Source: Caballeronia pedi (lineage in GTDB: Bacteria > Pseudomonadota > Gammaproteobacteria > Burkholderiales > Burkholderiaceae). Taken from it: a DNA stretch of 64,000 bases. The stretch lies in assembly GCF_001544915.2 (NCBI RefSeq), contig NZ_FCOE02000036.1:1-64000 (forward strand). The letters are read 5' to 3'. The notes under the pieces were generated by a model, which saw only the letters and a program-made list of their open reading frames with translations, was not told the DNA's origin and did not search any database. A program made the translations under genes and the position numbers. Below are positions 49,478 through 58,005 of the stretch, piece after piece. Numbering within the stretch: the first letter of the stretch is position 1; every line of letters begins with the position of its first letter.

Positions 49478-51427
49478 ATGACCAGATCGAGAGCAGCCGT
49501 CCCCCAGCTCGACCAAGCACACGGCACGCCGTCCAAGCCCACGATGAGCGACGCGCAATATCACGCGCTCGTCGATGCGATCGAAGACTGCGCGATCTTC
49601 ATGCTCGACCTGAACGGCCGCATCACGAGCTGGAACACGGGCGCGCGCAGGATCAAGGGCTATGAGGCGCACGAGATCATCGGCCAGCATCTGTCGCGCT
49701 TCTATCCGGCGGAGGCGGTCGCGCGCCGCTGGCCCGAGTACGAACTGAAGCAGGCGTATGCGACCGGCCGCTTCGAGGACGAAGGCTGGCGCGTGCGCAA
49801 GGACGGCACACTGTTCTGGGCGAATGTCGTCATCACGGCGGCGCGCGATACGAAGGGCGAGATCATCGGCTACGCGAAATGCACGCGCGATCTCACCGCG
49901 AAGCGTGCCGAAGAAGAGAAGCTGCGTCTGTCGGAAGAGCGCTTTCGTCTGCTCGTGGAAAGCGTGAGCGACTACGCGATCTTCATGCTCGATCCGGGCG
50001 GTCATATCGCAAGCTGGAATACGGGCGCGATGCGCATCAAGGGGTATCAGCCGTCGGAGATCATGGGCAAGCATTTCTCGACGTTCTATTGCCCCGAGGA
50101 TCTCGCCGCCAATCTTCCCGAGATCGAACTGCAGACCGCGATCCGCACGGGCCGCGTGGAGAACGAAGGCTGGCGCGTACGCAAGGACGGATCGCTCTTC
50201 TGGGCGAACGTCGTGATCACGGCGGTGTACGACGAGCATCGCGTGTTGCGCGGTTTCGCGAAGGTCACGCGCGACATGAGCGAGCGCAAGCGCCTGGAGC
50301 AGCTCGAAGTATCGTCGCGGCGCATCAGCGAGTTTCTCGCGACGCTCGCGCACGAGTTGCGCAATCCGCTCGCGCCGGTGCGCAACGCGATCGGCGTCAT
50401 GCAGATGGAAACGGGCATGCCGCAGCGGGTCAACGCGTGCCGCGACATCATCGACAGACAGACCTCGCATCTCGGCCGGCTCGTCGACGATCTGCTCGAC
50501 ATGGGCCGCATCACGACGGGCAAGATCGATCTGCGCATGGCGCGCGTCGACGTGAGCGATATCGTCGCGAGGAGCATCGAGCTCGTGCATCCGTTCATCG
50601 ATGAACGCACGCAGCGCGTCGTGACGAAGCTGCCGCGCGATCCCGTCTTTGTGATGGGCGACGCCACGCGGCTCGTGCAGGTCGTGCAGAACCTGTTGAA
50701 CAATGCATCGAAGTTCTCGCCGCGCGCGAGCACGATCACGGTGGAAGTCGAGTGTGAGACGAGCGCGCTGCTGCTGAAAGTGGCCGATACCGGGCGTGGC
50801 ATTTCGCAGAAGGGCCTCACGTCCATCTTCGATTTGTTCGTGCAGGAGGATCACTATCTCAATCCCGGCGAGGCGGGGCTCGGTATCGGGCTCACGCTGT
50901 GCAGGTCGATCGTCGAGATGCACGGGGGGTCGATTTCCGCCGCGAGCGACGGGCCGAATCAGGGCAGCACGTTCACGGTGCGATTGCCTTATGCATCGGT
51001 GGATGACGCGCCGCGTCCGCATCGTGTGCTCGCGCAGAGCGCCGCGCGGGAGGTCGACGGTGGGTTGCACATCGTCGTGATCGACGATAACCAGGATTCA
51101 GCGGACAGTCTTGCCATGCTGTTGCAGATGAAGGGGCATGACGTGCGCATCGCGTATCACGGCAAGGAAGGGCTCGATGTGGTTCGGCATTTTCCGCCGG
51201 ATCTGATTCTGCTCGATCTGGCATTGCCGGATATGGATGGTTATGCGGTGCTGCGCGCGCTGCGCTCGAAGCGGCTCATCGGGACGGCGATGGTGGTCGC
51301 GATGACGGGGTTTGGGCAGGACAGCGACAAGGAGCGCTCCGCGCAGGCGGGGTTCGATGCGCATCTCGTCAAGCCGGTGGATTTTGAGGTGCTGGATCGG
51401 TTGTTGGTTCGAGTGGCGGGGCCGTGA
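49478..51427 (+). CDS. Hybrid histidine kinase, PAS-PAS-HisKA-HATPase-REC
   Basis: The 649-residue cytosolic protein has two PAS domains (about 25-145 and 150-270) that are close copies: each contains FMLD..G.I.SWNTGA.RIKGY and EGWRVRKDG.LFWANVVITA. HisKA has EFLATLAHELRNPLAPVRNA, followed by NLLNNASKFSPR, DTGRGISQ and GEAGLGIGLTL. The C-terminal receiver is complete (VIDDNQDSAD, LLDLALPDMDG, MTGFG, VKPVDFE). The SWNTGA type of PAS may bind a haem, flavin or small ligand; no ligand residue can be assigned. The ATG at 49478 is used; a TTG at 49463 is in frame. Neither has a good ribosome site. Confidence 0.9.
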   Translation: MTRSRAAVPQLDQAHGTPSKPTMSDAQYHALVDAIEDCAIFMLDLNGRITSWNTGARRIKGYEAHEIIGQHLSRFYPAEAVARRWPEYELKQAYATGRFEDEGWRVRKDGTLFWANVVITAARDTKGEIIGYAKCTRDLTAKRAEEEKLRLSEERFRLLVESVSDYAIFMLDPGGHIASWNTGAMRIKGYQPSEIMGKHFSTFYCPEDLAANLPEIELQTAIRTGRVENEGWRVRKDGSLFWANVVITAVYDEHRVLRGFAKVTRDMSERKRLEQLEVSSRRISEFLATLAHELRNPLAPVRNAIGVMQMETGMPQRVNACRDIIDRQTSHLGRLVDDLLDMGRITTGKIDLRMARVDVSDIVARSIELVHPFIDERTQRVVTKLPRDPVFVMGDATRLVQVVQNLLNNASKFSPRASTITVEVECETSALLLKVADTGRGISQKGLTSIFDLFVQEDHYLNPGEAGLGIGLTLCRSIVEMHGGSISAASDGPNQGSTFTVRLPYASVDDAPRPHRVLAQSAAREVDGGLHIVVIDDNQDSADSLAMLLQMKGHDVRIAYHGKEGLDVVRHFPPDLILLDLALPDMDGYAVLRALRSKRLIGTAMVVAMTGFGQDSDKERSAQAGFDAHLVKPVDFEVLDRLLVRVAGP

Positions 51428-51449
51428 TTTTTACTGACGCAAGAAACCC

Positions 51450-52580
51450 TCACTCCCTAACCACCCGCAAGGGAAAAACGACCCGCGAAGCGACCAACCC
51501 CAACGCGCCACCGAGCAACGTCTCCCAGGCCCGCGCTGTCAGCAACCCCACCGAATGCACCCCACTCGCGGCCAGCGTCACGACCAGCACGAACGCAAAC
51601 GCGCCGCAAGCGATGTCATACCGCTCCGGCAACGCCATCGCATAAGCGATCATCGCCAGCGCGGACAATGTCCACACGACAACCGGCCAATGCTCCGCGA
51701 GCGGCAGACACACGAGCCCGAGCGGCACCCCGACAAGCGTCCCATAGATACGTCGCCGCACGCGCTCCGCCGTACCCACCGCCGACGTCGCCACGACATA
51801 CACACACGCCGTGATCGCCCAGGCCGATTCCACGAGCCCGAACGCGCGATTCAACAGCACCACGATGAGTGAGCCGCACGTCGCCTGCAAACCCATCGCG
51901 AACGCGGGCGATATCGCGTGACGTCCATAAGCGGGTTCGGACGCCAGCGCGGGCAGCACGGCCGGATGCTCCGCCGGCCCGCTCAGCACGCGCGGCACGA
52001 TTGCGGCGAGCATGCCGATCAGCAGCGCGAACAGAATCGCCCGTGAATCGCCGGGCGCGAGATTCATCCCATAGGCGAGCAACTGTCCGATATAAAGCTG
52101 CGAGCCGATGCCCGCGCCAGTCACCCCGAAGCGCTTCAGATAGCCTGCGAAGAACGCACCCGTGACGAGCACGAGCTCGGCGCCGCCGCGCCCGAAATCA
52201 CGGAGCATCGGCGCGAACAAAGCGAAGCTGAGGGCGCCGAACGCAGCGGCGATGCACAGCACGGCGAGATCGCGGCTCGATTCGAAGCGCGTCGTGCGCG
52301 CCTCGGACACGCTCGCCCACAACGCGAAGCCGCCCGCCAGCGCGCCGACGGACACGCCGGCCGGCACGCTCTGCGTCACGTCCTGCAACGCGCCGAGCGC
52401 CGCCGCGAGACCGTATGCGGTGACGAGCCGCAAACCCTTGATGCGCCGATGCGTACCCGGATCGACGCGATCCAGCCACGCAAGCGCCGCCTGCCCGCGA
52501 CGCGCAGCCGATTGCGCCAGCGTCAGCGCCGATTCCGCGAGACGCGTTTTCGCGTCGCCGATATGCTGCTCGTCGTCCAT
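51450..52580 (-). CDS. FUSC-family membrane protein
   Basis: The 376-residue protein has two groups of membrane segments, about 60-190 and 245-370, the second with FUSC-like AERVRRRIYGTLVGVPLGLV. The FUSC family includes the aromatic-acid exporter AaeB and YccS, which carry out efflux of organic acids. This version lacks the long cytosolic C-terminal domain of AaeB. The ATG at 52580 is used because the longer frame begins with TTG. It lies 36 bases behind the LysR gene on the same strand, which may regulate it. Confidence 0.85.
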   Translation of the reverse strand: MDDEQHIGDAKTRLAESALTLAQSAARRGQAALAWLDRVDPGTHRRIKGLRLVTAYGLAAALGALQDVTQSVPAGVSVGALAGGFALWASVSEARTTRFESSRDLAVLCIAAAFGALSFALFAPMLRDFGRGGAELVLVTGAFFAGYLKRFGVTGAGIGSQLYIGQLLAYGMNLAPGDSRAILFALLIGMLAAIVPRVLSGPAEHPAVLPALASEPAYGRHAISPAFAMGLQATCGSLIVVLLNRAFGLVESAWAITACVYVVATSAVGTAERVRRRIYGTLVGVPLGLVCLPLAEHWPVVVWTLSALAMIAYAMALPERYDIACGAFAFVLVVTLAASGVHSVGLLTARAWETLLGGALGLVASRVVFPLRVVRE

Positions 52581-52616
52581 GGAGGTCCACCGAGGGAGAA
52601 CGCGCTCCAACGCATT

Positions 52617-53537
52617 CTAGGCGATGCCGCGCCGCACGTTCCGCCTTCGTGCGCGTGCGCCACGCGCCGCCGCGTCGACGATGCAGCCGGCAAGGCGCGT
52701 GGCCGCGTCGGGTTCATCGGCACGCGCACGCCGCGCCCGCTCGACGAGACCGATCTCGCGATGAAACGTCTCGTCGCCGAGATCGAGCGCCAGCACGCCG
52801 CGCGGCCACGCGCCGATGCCATCCGAGACCGGCACGAGCGCCACGCCCAGGCCCCGCGCCACCAGTTGCGCGATGCCCGGCAACTCGTCGACTTCGATCG
52901 AATCGCGCACCGCGATGCGGCGCTTCGTCAGAAACGCGTCCACCTGCCGGCCGCCGAACGAGCGCCGGTCGTAACGGATGAAGGGCTCCGACTCGATCAG
53001 CTCGCGCCATTGCGCGCCCTTCTTCGCAGCGGGCGCGAGCAGCACGAACGGCTCGGCGGCGAGCGTGCGCCATCGCAGCTCGGCCGGCAGCGAAAACGGC
53101 GGACGGATGAGGACGGCCATGTCCATCTCGCCCGCATCGACGCTCGCCAGCAGATTCAGCGACACGCCCGGCACCAGCCGGATGCGCCACGCGGGAAGCA
53201 CGCGCCGGAACGCGCCGATCGCATCGGGCAGCAGCGCCGCATGCGCCGACGCGATCGCGCCGACCGACAGCGAGCCGCCGCGCCCATCCTCGCCTTCCGG
53301 CTCGGCGAGGCGCGCATAGAGCGCGATCAGTTCGTCGGCGAGTTCGAGGGTGCGCCTGCCTGCCTTGTTGAGCGTCGCGGAGCGGCCGGTGCGGTCGAAC
53401 AGCGCAACGCCGAGATGCGCTTCGAGCCGCTGCATCTGCGCGCTCACGGCCGATTGCGTGAGACCGATGTGCGCGCCCGCGCCCGCGAAGGTACCGTGGC
53501 GCGCCACCGCGATGAAAGTCTGAAGTTCGCGCAGCAT
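52617..53537 (-). CDS. LysR-family transcriptional regulator
   Basis: A 306-residue LysR protein with DNA-binding domain LRELQTFIAVARHGTFAGAG, LTQSAVSAQMQRLEAHLGVA and LFDRTGRSATLNKAGRRTL, then an effector domain (LSVGAIASAHAALLPDAIGA, PFSLPAELRWRTLA). It is divergent from a VOC-family gene with a symmetric AT-flanked site at 53553-53577 between them. The C-terminal 20 residues are Arg/Ala-rich and may be a consequence of GC bias. The FUSC gene follows in the same direction. Confidence 0.92.
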   Translation of the reverse strand: MLRELQTFIAVARHGTFAGAGAHIGLTQSAVSAQMQRLEAHLGVALFDRTGRSATLNKAGRRTLELADELIALYARLAEPEGEDGRGGSLSVGAIASAHAALLPDAIGAFRRVLPAWRIRLVPGVSLNLLASVDAGEMDMAVLIRPPFSLPAELRWRTLAAEPFVLLAPAAKKGAQWRELIESEPFIRYDRRSFGGRQVDAFLTKRRIAVRDSIEVDELPGIAQLVARGLGVALVPVSDGIGAWPRGVLALDLGDETFHREIGLVERARRARADEPDAATRLAGCIVDAAARGARARRRNVRRGIA

Positions 53538-53552
53538 ATCGATTCATCGAAA

Positions 53553-53577
53553 ATATTGGGGCTGACTCCCGCAATAT
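53553..53577. promoter_or_regulatory. LysR-type binding site candidate in divergent promoter
   Basis: ATATTG (53553-53558) and CAATAT (53572-53577) form an inverted repeat with GGG/CCC just inside. It lies 16 bases before the LysR gene and 76 bases before the VOC gene, as expected for an autoregulating LysR protein with a divergent target. Confidence 0.5.
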
Positions 53578-53652
53578 ATCGTTTTTCAACACAAATATTT
53601 ATTAATACACTGAGGCCTTCGTTCCCCACACGTCGAATAAGGAATCATCGCC

Positions 53653-54087
53653 ATGAGCACGACTCAGCACGCCATGCCGCCGTTTCACCTCGCGTTTCCC
53701 GTCCACAGCCTCGCCGCCGCGCGCGAGTTCTACGGCGAGTTGCTCGGCTGCCCGGAAGGCCGCAGCTCCGACGCCTGGGTGGATTTCGATTTCTACGGGC
53801 ATCAGATCGTCGCCCATCTCGCGCCCGATGAAGTCGGGCATCGCACGACGAGCGCGGTCGATGGCGACGCCGTGCCGGTGCGCCACTTCGGCGTCGTGCT
53901 GTCGATCCCGCAATGGGAGGAACTGGCCGACAAACTGCGCGCCGCGGGCACGCGCTTCGTCATCGAGCCGCACGTGCGCTTCAAGGGCGAAGTCGGCGAA
54001 CAGGCGACGATGTTCTTCCTCGATCCGTCAGGCAATGCCGTCGAAATCAAGGCGTTCGCCGACATGTCGTCGCTGTTCGCGAAGTAA
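53653..54087 (+). CDS. VOC-family (glyoxalase/dioxygenase-fold) protein
   Basis: The 144-residue protein starts with PPFHLAFPVHSLAAAREFYG, the standard vicinal-oxygen-chelate opening, with potential metal ligands in the first His (FHLAF), HFGVVLS and the terminal Glu of DPSGNAVEIKAF. The family includes glyoxalase, fosfomycin-resistance and ring-cleavage enzymes; the length suggests a single two-module chain acting as a dimer. It is divergent from LysR, which probably controls it. Confidence 0.88.
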   Translation: MSTTQHAMPPFHLAFPVHSLAAAREFYGELLGCPEGRSSDAWVDFDFYGHQIVAHLAPDEVGHRTTSAVDGDAVPVRHFGVVLSIPQWEELADKLRAAGTRFVIEPHVRFKGEVGEQATMFFLDPSGNAVEIKAFADMSSLFAK

Positions 54088-54124
54088 CGCGCGCTGCATT
54101 TCCATTCCGATGACACGCGCCTGA

Positions 54125-54149
54125 CGGATTCTTTACCGGATAGAATCCG
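54125..54149. repeat. 7-bp inverted repeat before the serine hydrolase gene
   Basis: CGGATTC (54125-54131) and GAATCCG (54143-54149) flank an 11-base loop. It lies 37 bases after the VOC stop and 40 bases before the hydrolase start, so it may be either a weak terminator or an operator. Confidence 0.4.
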
Positions 54150-54188
54150 CTCTGCGCGCGACGTGCGCGACATCGGGGAGACGCGAGT

Positions 54189-55754
54189 ATGGGACCTTCT
54201 GAAGGACGCCGCCGCTTTCTGGGCGCGGCGCTATGCAGCACGATCGCCGCATGCGGCGGTGGTTCGGATTCCGACAACGCCAACGCATCGGAATCGTCGG
54301 GCGGCACGCAAACCGGCCCCGTGCCGGACGCGCAAGTCAACGCCGCTCTTTCCCAGCTCGACACCCTCGCCAACAATCTTTTGAGCAGCACCGGCGTACC
54401 GGGCATGGCCATCGCGGTCGTGCGCGGCACGCAGACCGTCTACGCGAAGGGCTTCGGCACGCGGCTCGTCGGTTCGGGCCAGAAAGTCGATGCCGATACC
54501 GTGTTTCAGCTCGCGTCGGTGTCGAAGTCGGTGGGCGCGTCGGTCGTGGCGCATCAGGTGGGCGCGGGCGGCATCGCGTGGAACACGCCGGTGCGCGCGC
54601 ATCTGCCGTGGTTCACGCTCTCCGATCCGGAGGTGAGCGCGGCCGTCACCATCGGCGATCTGTATTCGCATCAGTCCGGCTTGCCCGACCACGCGGGCGA
54701 CAAGCTCGAAGACATGGGCTACTCGCAAACGGAAGTGCTTCAGCGGCTGCGCTTCCTGCCGCTGCATCCGTTTCGCCATTCGTACTTCTATACGAATTTC
54801 GGGCTCACGGCGGCGGCGGAGTCCGTGGCGACCGCCGCGGGCATCGACTGGGCGACGCTCTCCGATACCGCGCTCTACAAGCCGCTCGGCATGACGAGCA
54901 CGAGTTCGCGCTATGCCGATTTCATCGCGCGATCCAACCGGGCGACCGGCCACGTGAAGCGCGGCGATCAGTGGGTGCAGGGGCTTGGCACGATGCCCGA
55001 TGCGCAATCGCCCGCGGGCGGCGTGAGTTCGTCGGTGAACGACATGGCGAAGTGGCTCACGATGATGCTCGGCGCGGGCGTTTTCAACGGCAACCGTATC
55101 GTCGATGCGACCGCCCTCGCCGCGGCCATCACCGCGCAGGCGCAAAGCTCGCCGCCCGGCGGCGGCAATCCCGCAGGCTTTTACGGCTATGGCTTCAACG
55201 TGGGACAGACGAGCGCGGGGCGTGCGTCGTACAGCCATTCGGGCGCATTCAGCGCGGGCGCTGGAACCAACTTCATGGTGGTGCCATCGACGAATCTCGC
55301 GATCGTCGCATTGACGAACGCGTTCCCGATCGGCGTGCCGGAAGCGGTCAACCAGCAGTTCTTCGATATCGTGCAGTTCGGCTCGATCCAGCGCGACTGG
55401 TTCAAGCTCTACAACGATGCGCTGGCGCCGCTGTCGAAGCCGTCCGGCTCGCTCGTCGGCGCGACGCCGCCGGCCTCGCCGCTGCCCGCGCGTGCGCTGT
55501 CGACTTACATCGGCACGTACAGCAACGACTACTTCGGGCCGATTCAGATCGTCGATCAGGGCGGCGCGCTCGCGATTCTCATCGGCCCGCGTCCGATGAC
55601 GCTGCCGCTCTCGCATTGGGATGGCGATGTCTTCACCTTCACGCTCGTCAACGAGAACGCGAATCCCGGCACGATATCGAAGGTATCGTTTCTCAGCGAT
55701 CGCGTGACGCTCGAGTATTACGACGAGGACGGGCTCGGCACCTTCGTGCGTTGA
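54189..55754 (+). CDS. Beta-lactamase-fold serine hydrolase (class C / esterase-type)
   Basis: The 521-residue protein has both a twin-arginine-like start (GRRRFLGAALCS) and a lipobox-like IAACGGG, so it is exported and probably lipid-anchored. The beta-lactamase domain has SxxK as SVSKS, YxN as YTNFG in the usual place and HSG near residue 350 as the third motif. The C-terminal 100 residues form an extra beta-rich domain (YIGTYSNDYFGPIQIVDQGG) typical of AmpH/EstB-type peptidases and esterases rather than true beta-lactamases. GGGGAG precedes the ATG. It ends 13 bases from a convergent gene. Confidence 0.9.
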   Translation: MGPSEGRRRFLGAALCSTIAACGGGSDSDNANASESSGGTQTGPVPDAQVNAALSQLDTLANNLLSSTGVPGMAIAVVRGTQTVYAKGFGTRLVGSGQKVDADTVFQLASVSKSVGASVVAHQVGAGGIAWNTPVRAHLPWFTLSDPEVSAAVTIGDLYSHQSGLPDHAGDKLEDMGYSQTEVLQRLRFLPLHPFRHSYFYTNFGLTAAAESVATAAGIDWATLSDTALYKPLGMTSTSSRYADFIARSNRATGHVKRGDQWVQGLGTMPDAQSPAGGVSSSVNDMAKWLTMMLGAGVFNGNRIVDATALAAAITAQAQSSPPGGGNPAGFYGYGFNVGQTSAGRASYSHSGAFSAGAGTNFMVVPSTNLAIVALTNAFPIGVPEAVNQQFFDIVQFGSIQRDWFKLYNDALAPLSKPSGSLVGATPPASPLPARALSTYIGTYSNDYFGPIQIVDQGGALAILIGPRPMTLPLSHWDGDVFTFTLVNENANPGTISKVSFLSDRVTLEYYDEDGLGTFVR

Positions 55755-55767
55755 TGCGCGTCGCGCG

Positions 55768-56052
55768 CTACTGGCCCGAGCCGCTCGCGCTGACGGGCGC
55801 GCCGGGGCCGCTCGGCGTCGCCGTCCCGCTCGGCGCGGTGGACGGGCCTGCGTTCATCGGACTCTTGTGCGCCTGCTTCGAATGCGTGGACTTGTGCGCG
55901 GGCGACTTCGACTGTGCGGGCTGCGTCGTCGTTTGCGCATTGTCGCCAGCCTGGAGGCCCGTGTTCGAGCTCGGCGGATTGTCCTGCGCGAAAGCGGACG
56001 CACAGACGAGCGCAAATGCGCCGGCGGTGGCGGAAAGGGCGATACGTTTCAT
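55768..56052 (-). CDS. Small secreted low-complexity protein
   Basis: The 94-residue protein has a Sec signal peptide (KRIALSATAGAFALVCASAF, cut near FAQD). The mature chain is Ser/Thr/Pro/Gly/His-rich (KSPAHKSTHSKQAHKSP, then STAPSGTATPSGPG) and probably disordered. The function is unknown; short exported proteins of this kind are common in Burkholderiaceae. GGAG lies about eight bases before the ATG at 56052. Confidence 0.75.
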   Translation of the reverse strand: MKRIALSATAGAFALVCASAFAQDNPPSSNTGLQAGDNAQTTTQPAQSKSPAHKSTHSKQAHKSPMNAGPSTAPSGTATPSGPGAPVSASGSGQ

Positions 56053-56226
56053 GTCGGATACTCCGGTTGGCGGTTTGCAAAATGCGATTCGTGCGGCCTG
56101 ATCTGCCTGCTGGCCGCTGCACGCGCAGCGGCCGGTTCGCACGATACGAGTCAGCACGCGCTATGCCACGGTCTGACGATTCACAAACACCGGAGCGCGC
56201 ATTGAAAGGCGCGTCCGCCCGGTTCT

Positions 56227-57765
56227 TCAGGTTCTGAACACGGCGACCGCGCGCTTCAGTTCTTCCGCCTGCACCGCGAGCGCGGCGGCGGCCGCCGTCG
56301 CCTGCTCCACGAGCGCCGCGTTCTGCTGCGTGACGGCGTCCATCTGCGTGATCGCGACGCCCACCTGCTCGATGCCCTGCGTCTGTTGCAACGAAGCGGT
56401 CGAGATCTCGCTCATGATGTCGTTCACGCGCGTGACCGACGTGAGAATCTGCTTCATCGTGTCGCCGGACTGCTGCGCGAGATCCTGCCCCGCCGTGACG
56501 TTGGTCACGGATTCGTCGATGAGCGTCTTCACGTCCTTCGCCGCCGCCGCGCAACGCTGCGCAAGCGCGCGCACTTCCGAGGCGACCACCGCGAAGCCGC
56601 GCCCGTGCTCGCCCGCGCGCGCCGCTTCCACGGCTGCGTTCAGCGCAAGAATGTTGGTCTGGAACGCGATGCCTTCGATGACGCCGATGATATCGACGAT
56701 CTTCTCCGAACTGCCCGCGATCCTGTCCATCGTCGCGACGACGCCGAGCACGACGCCGTTGCCGCTTTCCACCGTCGACGATGCGCTCGCGGCAAGCTGG
56801 CTCGCTTGTCCGGCGTTGTCGGAATTGAGGCGAACGGTCGAGGTGAGCTCTTCCATGCTCGAAGCCGTTTCCGCGAGCGAAGCCGCCTGCTCTTCGGTAC
56901 GCGACGAAAGATCGTGATGGCCGTCCGCGATCTCGCGCGACGCCGCCGTGATGCCGTCCGCGACCAGCTTGATCTGCGCGATGGTCTGCGTGAGACGCGA
57001 CTGCATCGTGTGCATCGAATGCATGAGGCTGGATTCGTCGCCGCGCGTCACATGCACGGCCTGCGCGAGATCGCCCGCCGCGATGCGCTGGCAGACGATC
57101 GCCACATCGCGCGGATCGCCGCCGATGCTCTTCAGCACGCCGCGGATGATAAACGTCATCGCGAGCGTCAGCGCCGCGCCGATCACGCCGATCAGCAACA
57201 ACGACTTGAGCACGATCGCATGAAAGGCTGCGTCGATGTCGTCGATATACGCGCCCGTGTAGACGTGCCAGTCCCATTCGCGCACGTAGTCGCCGTAGGT
57301 CATCTTTTGCAGCGGCTCCTGCTCGCCCGGCTTCGGATACAGATACGTCGTGATATGCGAGCCGTCGAGACCATGCTTCACGATCTCGGCGGTGAAGTGC
57401 TTGCCGGTGCTGTCGATGAAATCGTTGACCTTGTTTTCCGTGTCGGGGCGCACGGGATTCAGAATCTGGAACAGCTTCGAATCGAGGATGCCGAGATAGC
57501 CGCTCGTGCCATAGCGGATCGCGCGCACACTCGCGATGGCCAGCTTCTTCGCTTCGGCTTCGGGCAGCGCGCCGCTTTGCGCCTGTTTGACGTAGAACCT
57601 GACGACGCTGGTCGCGGATTGAACCTGCTCGGCGAGCGCGCTTTCACGGTTGCGCATCAGCGAGTGTTTCGTGGAGATCGCGTTGAGCGCGCACAGCAGG
57701 ATGAGACTGAGCCATACGAAGCCCACGGTGCTCATGAGCTTGGTCTTGAAGGAAAGTTTATTCAC
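56227..57765 (-). CDS. Methyl-accepting chemotaxis protein with single Cache domain
   Basis: The 512-residue chemoreceptor has membrane segments at about 10-30 and 187-210. Between them is a periplasmic sCache_2 domain (ASVRAIRYGTSGYLGILDSK and DWHVYTGAYIDDIDAAF). HAMP (GGDPRDVAIVCQRIAAGDLA) and a signalling hairpin follow, with the universal tip EGIAFQTNILALNAAVEAAR and ASEVRALAQRCAAAAKDVK. sCache receptors often sense short organic acids. There is no C-terminal CheR pentapeptide. A perfect sigma-28 promoter lies about 125 bases upstream, coupling expression to flagellar assembly. Confidence 0.94.
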   Translation of the reverse strand: MNKLSFKTKLMSTVGFVWLSLILLCALNAISTKHSLMRNRESALAEQVQSATSVVRFYVKQAQSGALPEAEAKKLAIASVRAIRYGTSGYLGILDSKLFQILNPVRPDTENKVNDFIDSTGKHFTAEIVKHGLDGSHITTYLYPKPGEQEPLQKMTYGDYVREWDWHVYTGAYIDDIDAAFHAIVLKSLLLIGVIGAALTLAMTFIIRGVLKSIGGDPRDVAIVCQRIAAGDLAQAVHVTRGDESSLMHSMHTMQSRLTQTIAQIKLVADGITAASREIADGHHDLSSRTEEQAASLAETASSMEELTSTVRLNSDNAGQASQLAASASSTVESGNGVVLGVVATMDRIAGSSEKIVDIIGVIEGIAFQTNILALNAAVEAARAGEHGRGFAVVASEVRALAQRCAAAAKDVKTLIDESVTNVTAGQDLAQQSGDTMKQILTSVTRVNDIMSEISTASLQQTQGIEQVGVAITQMDAVTQQNAALVEQATAAAAALAVQAEELKRAVAVFRT

Positions 57766-57891
57766 GATCGGGTTGAAGGGGCCGGTGGGTGCGCCGGGGC
57801 AGGCGCTCGCTTGCGAGCTTCCGATCGTGAGCCGTTTTACGTTTGCGCGCGCGAATGCGACGCGGCCTCGTGATCGAAAGCTACGTGCAAT

Positions 57892-57918
57892 TTATCGGCA
57901 GGACGCGATGGTTCTTTA
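57892..57918 (-). promoter_or_regulatory. Sigma-28 (FliA) promoter of the chemoreceptor gene
   Basis: On the minus strand TAAA (57915-57918), a 15-base spacer and GCCGATAA (57892-57899) match the class 3 flagellar promoter consensus at every position. The chemoreceptor start codon is 127 bases downstream. Expression should depend on FliA. Confidence 0.88.
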
Positions 57919-57948
57919 GGGGCGCGATGCGCCGCGCAGAAACGACAA

Positions 57949-57978
57949 CGCCCCGCGTGACCGAAGTCACGCGGGGCG
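57949..57978 (-). terminator. Intrinsic terminator of the AAHS transporter gene
   Basis: CGCCCCGCGTGAC (57949-57961) pairs perfectly with GTCACGCGGGGCG (57966-57978). On the minus strand the loop is UUCG closed by C-G, followed by a T-rich TTGTCGTTTCT. It lies 28 bases after the transporter stop and separates it from the sigma-28 promoter. Confidence 0.9.
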
Positions 57979-58005
57979 CCGCTTGCCACAACAAATCACA
58001 TCAAA

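Noticed and set aside
49391..51070. 559-codon minus-strand frame opposite the double-PAS kinase
   Set aside because: Same composition artefact; no ribosome site or recognisable motif.
54231..56101. Long frames in two other registers over the serine hydrolase
   Set aside because: The hydrolase frame has SxxK, YxN and HSG motifs and a signal; the others have none.
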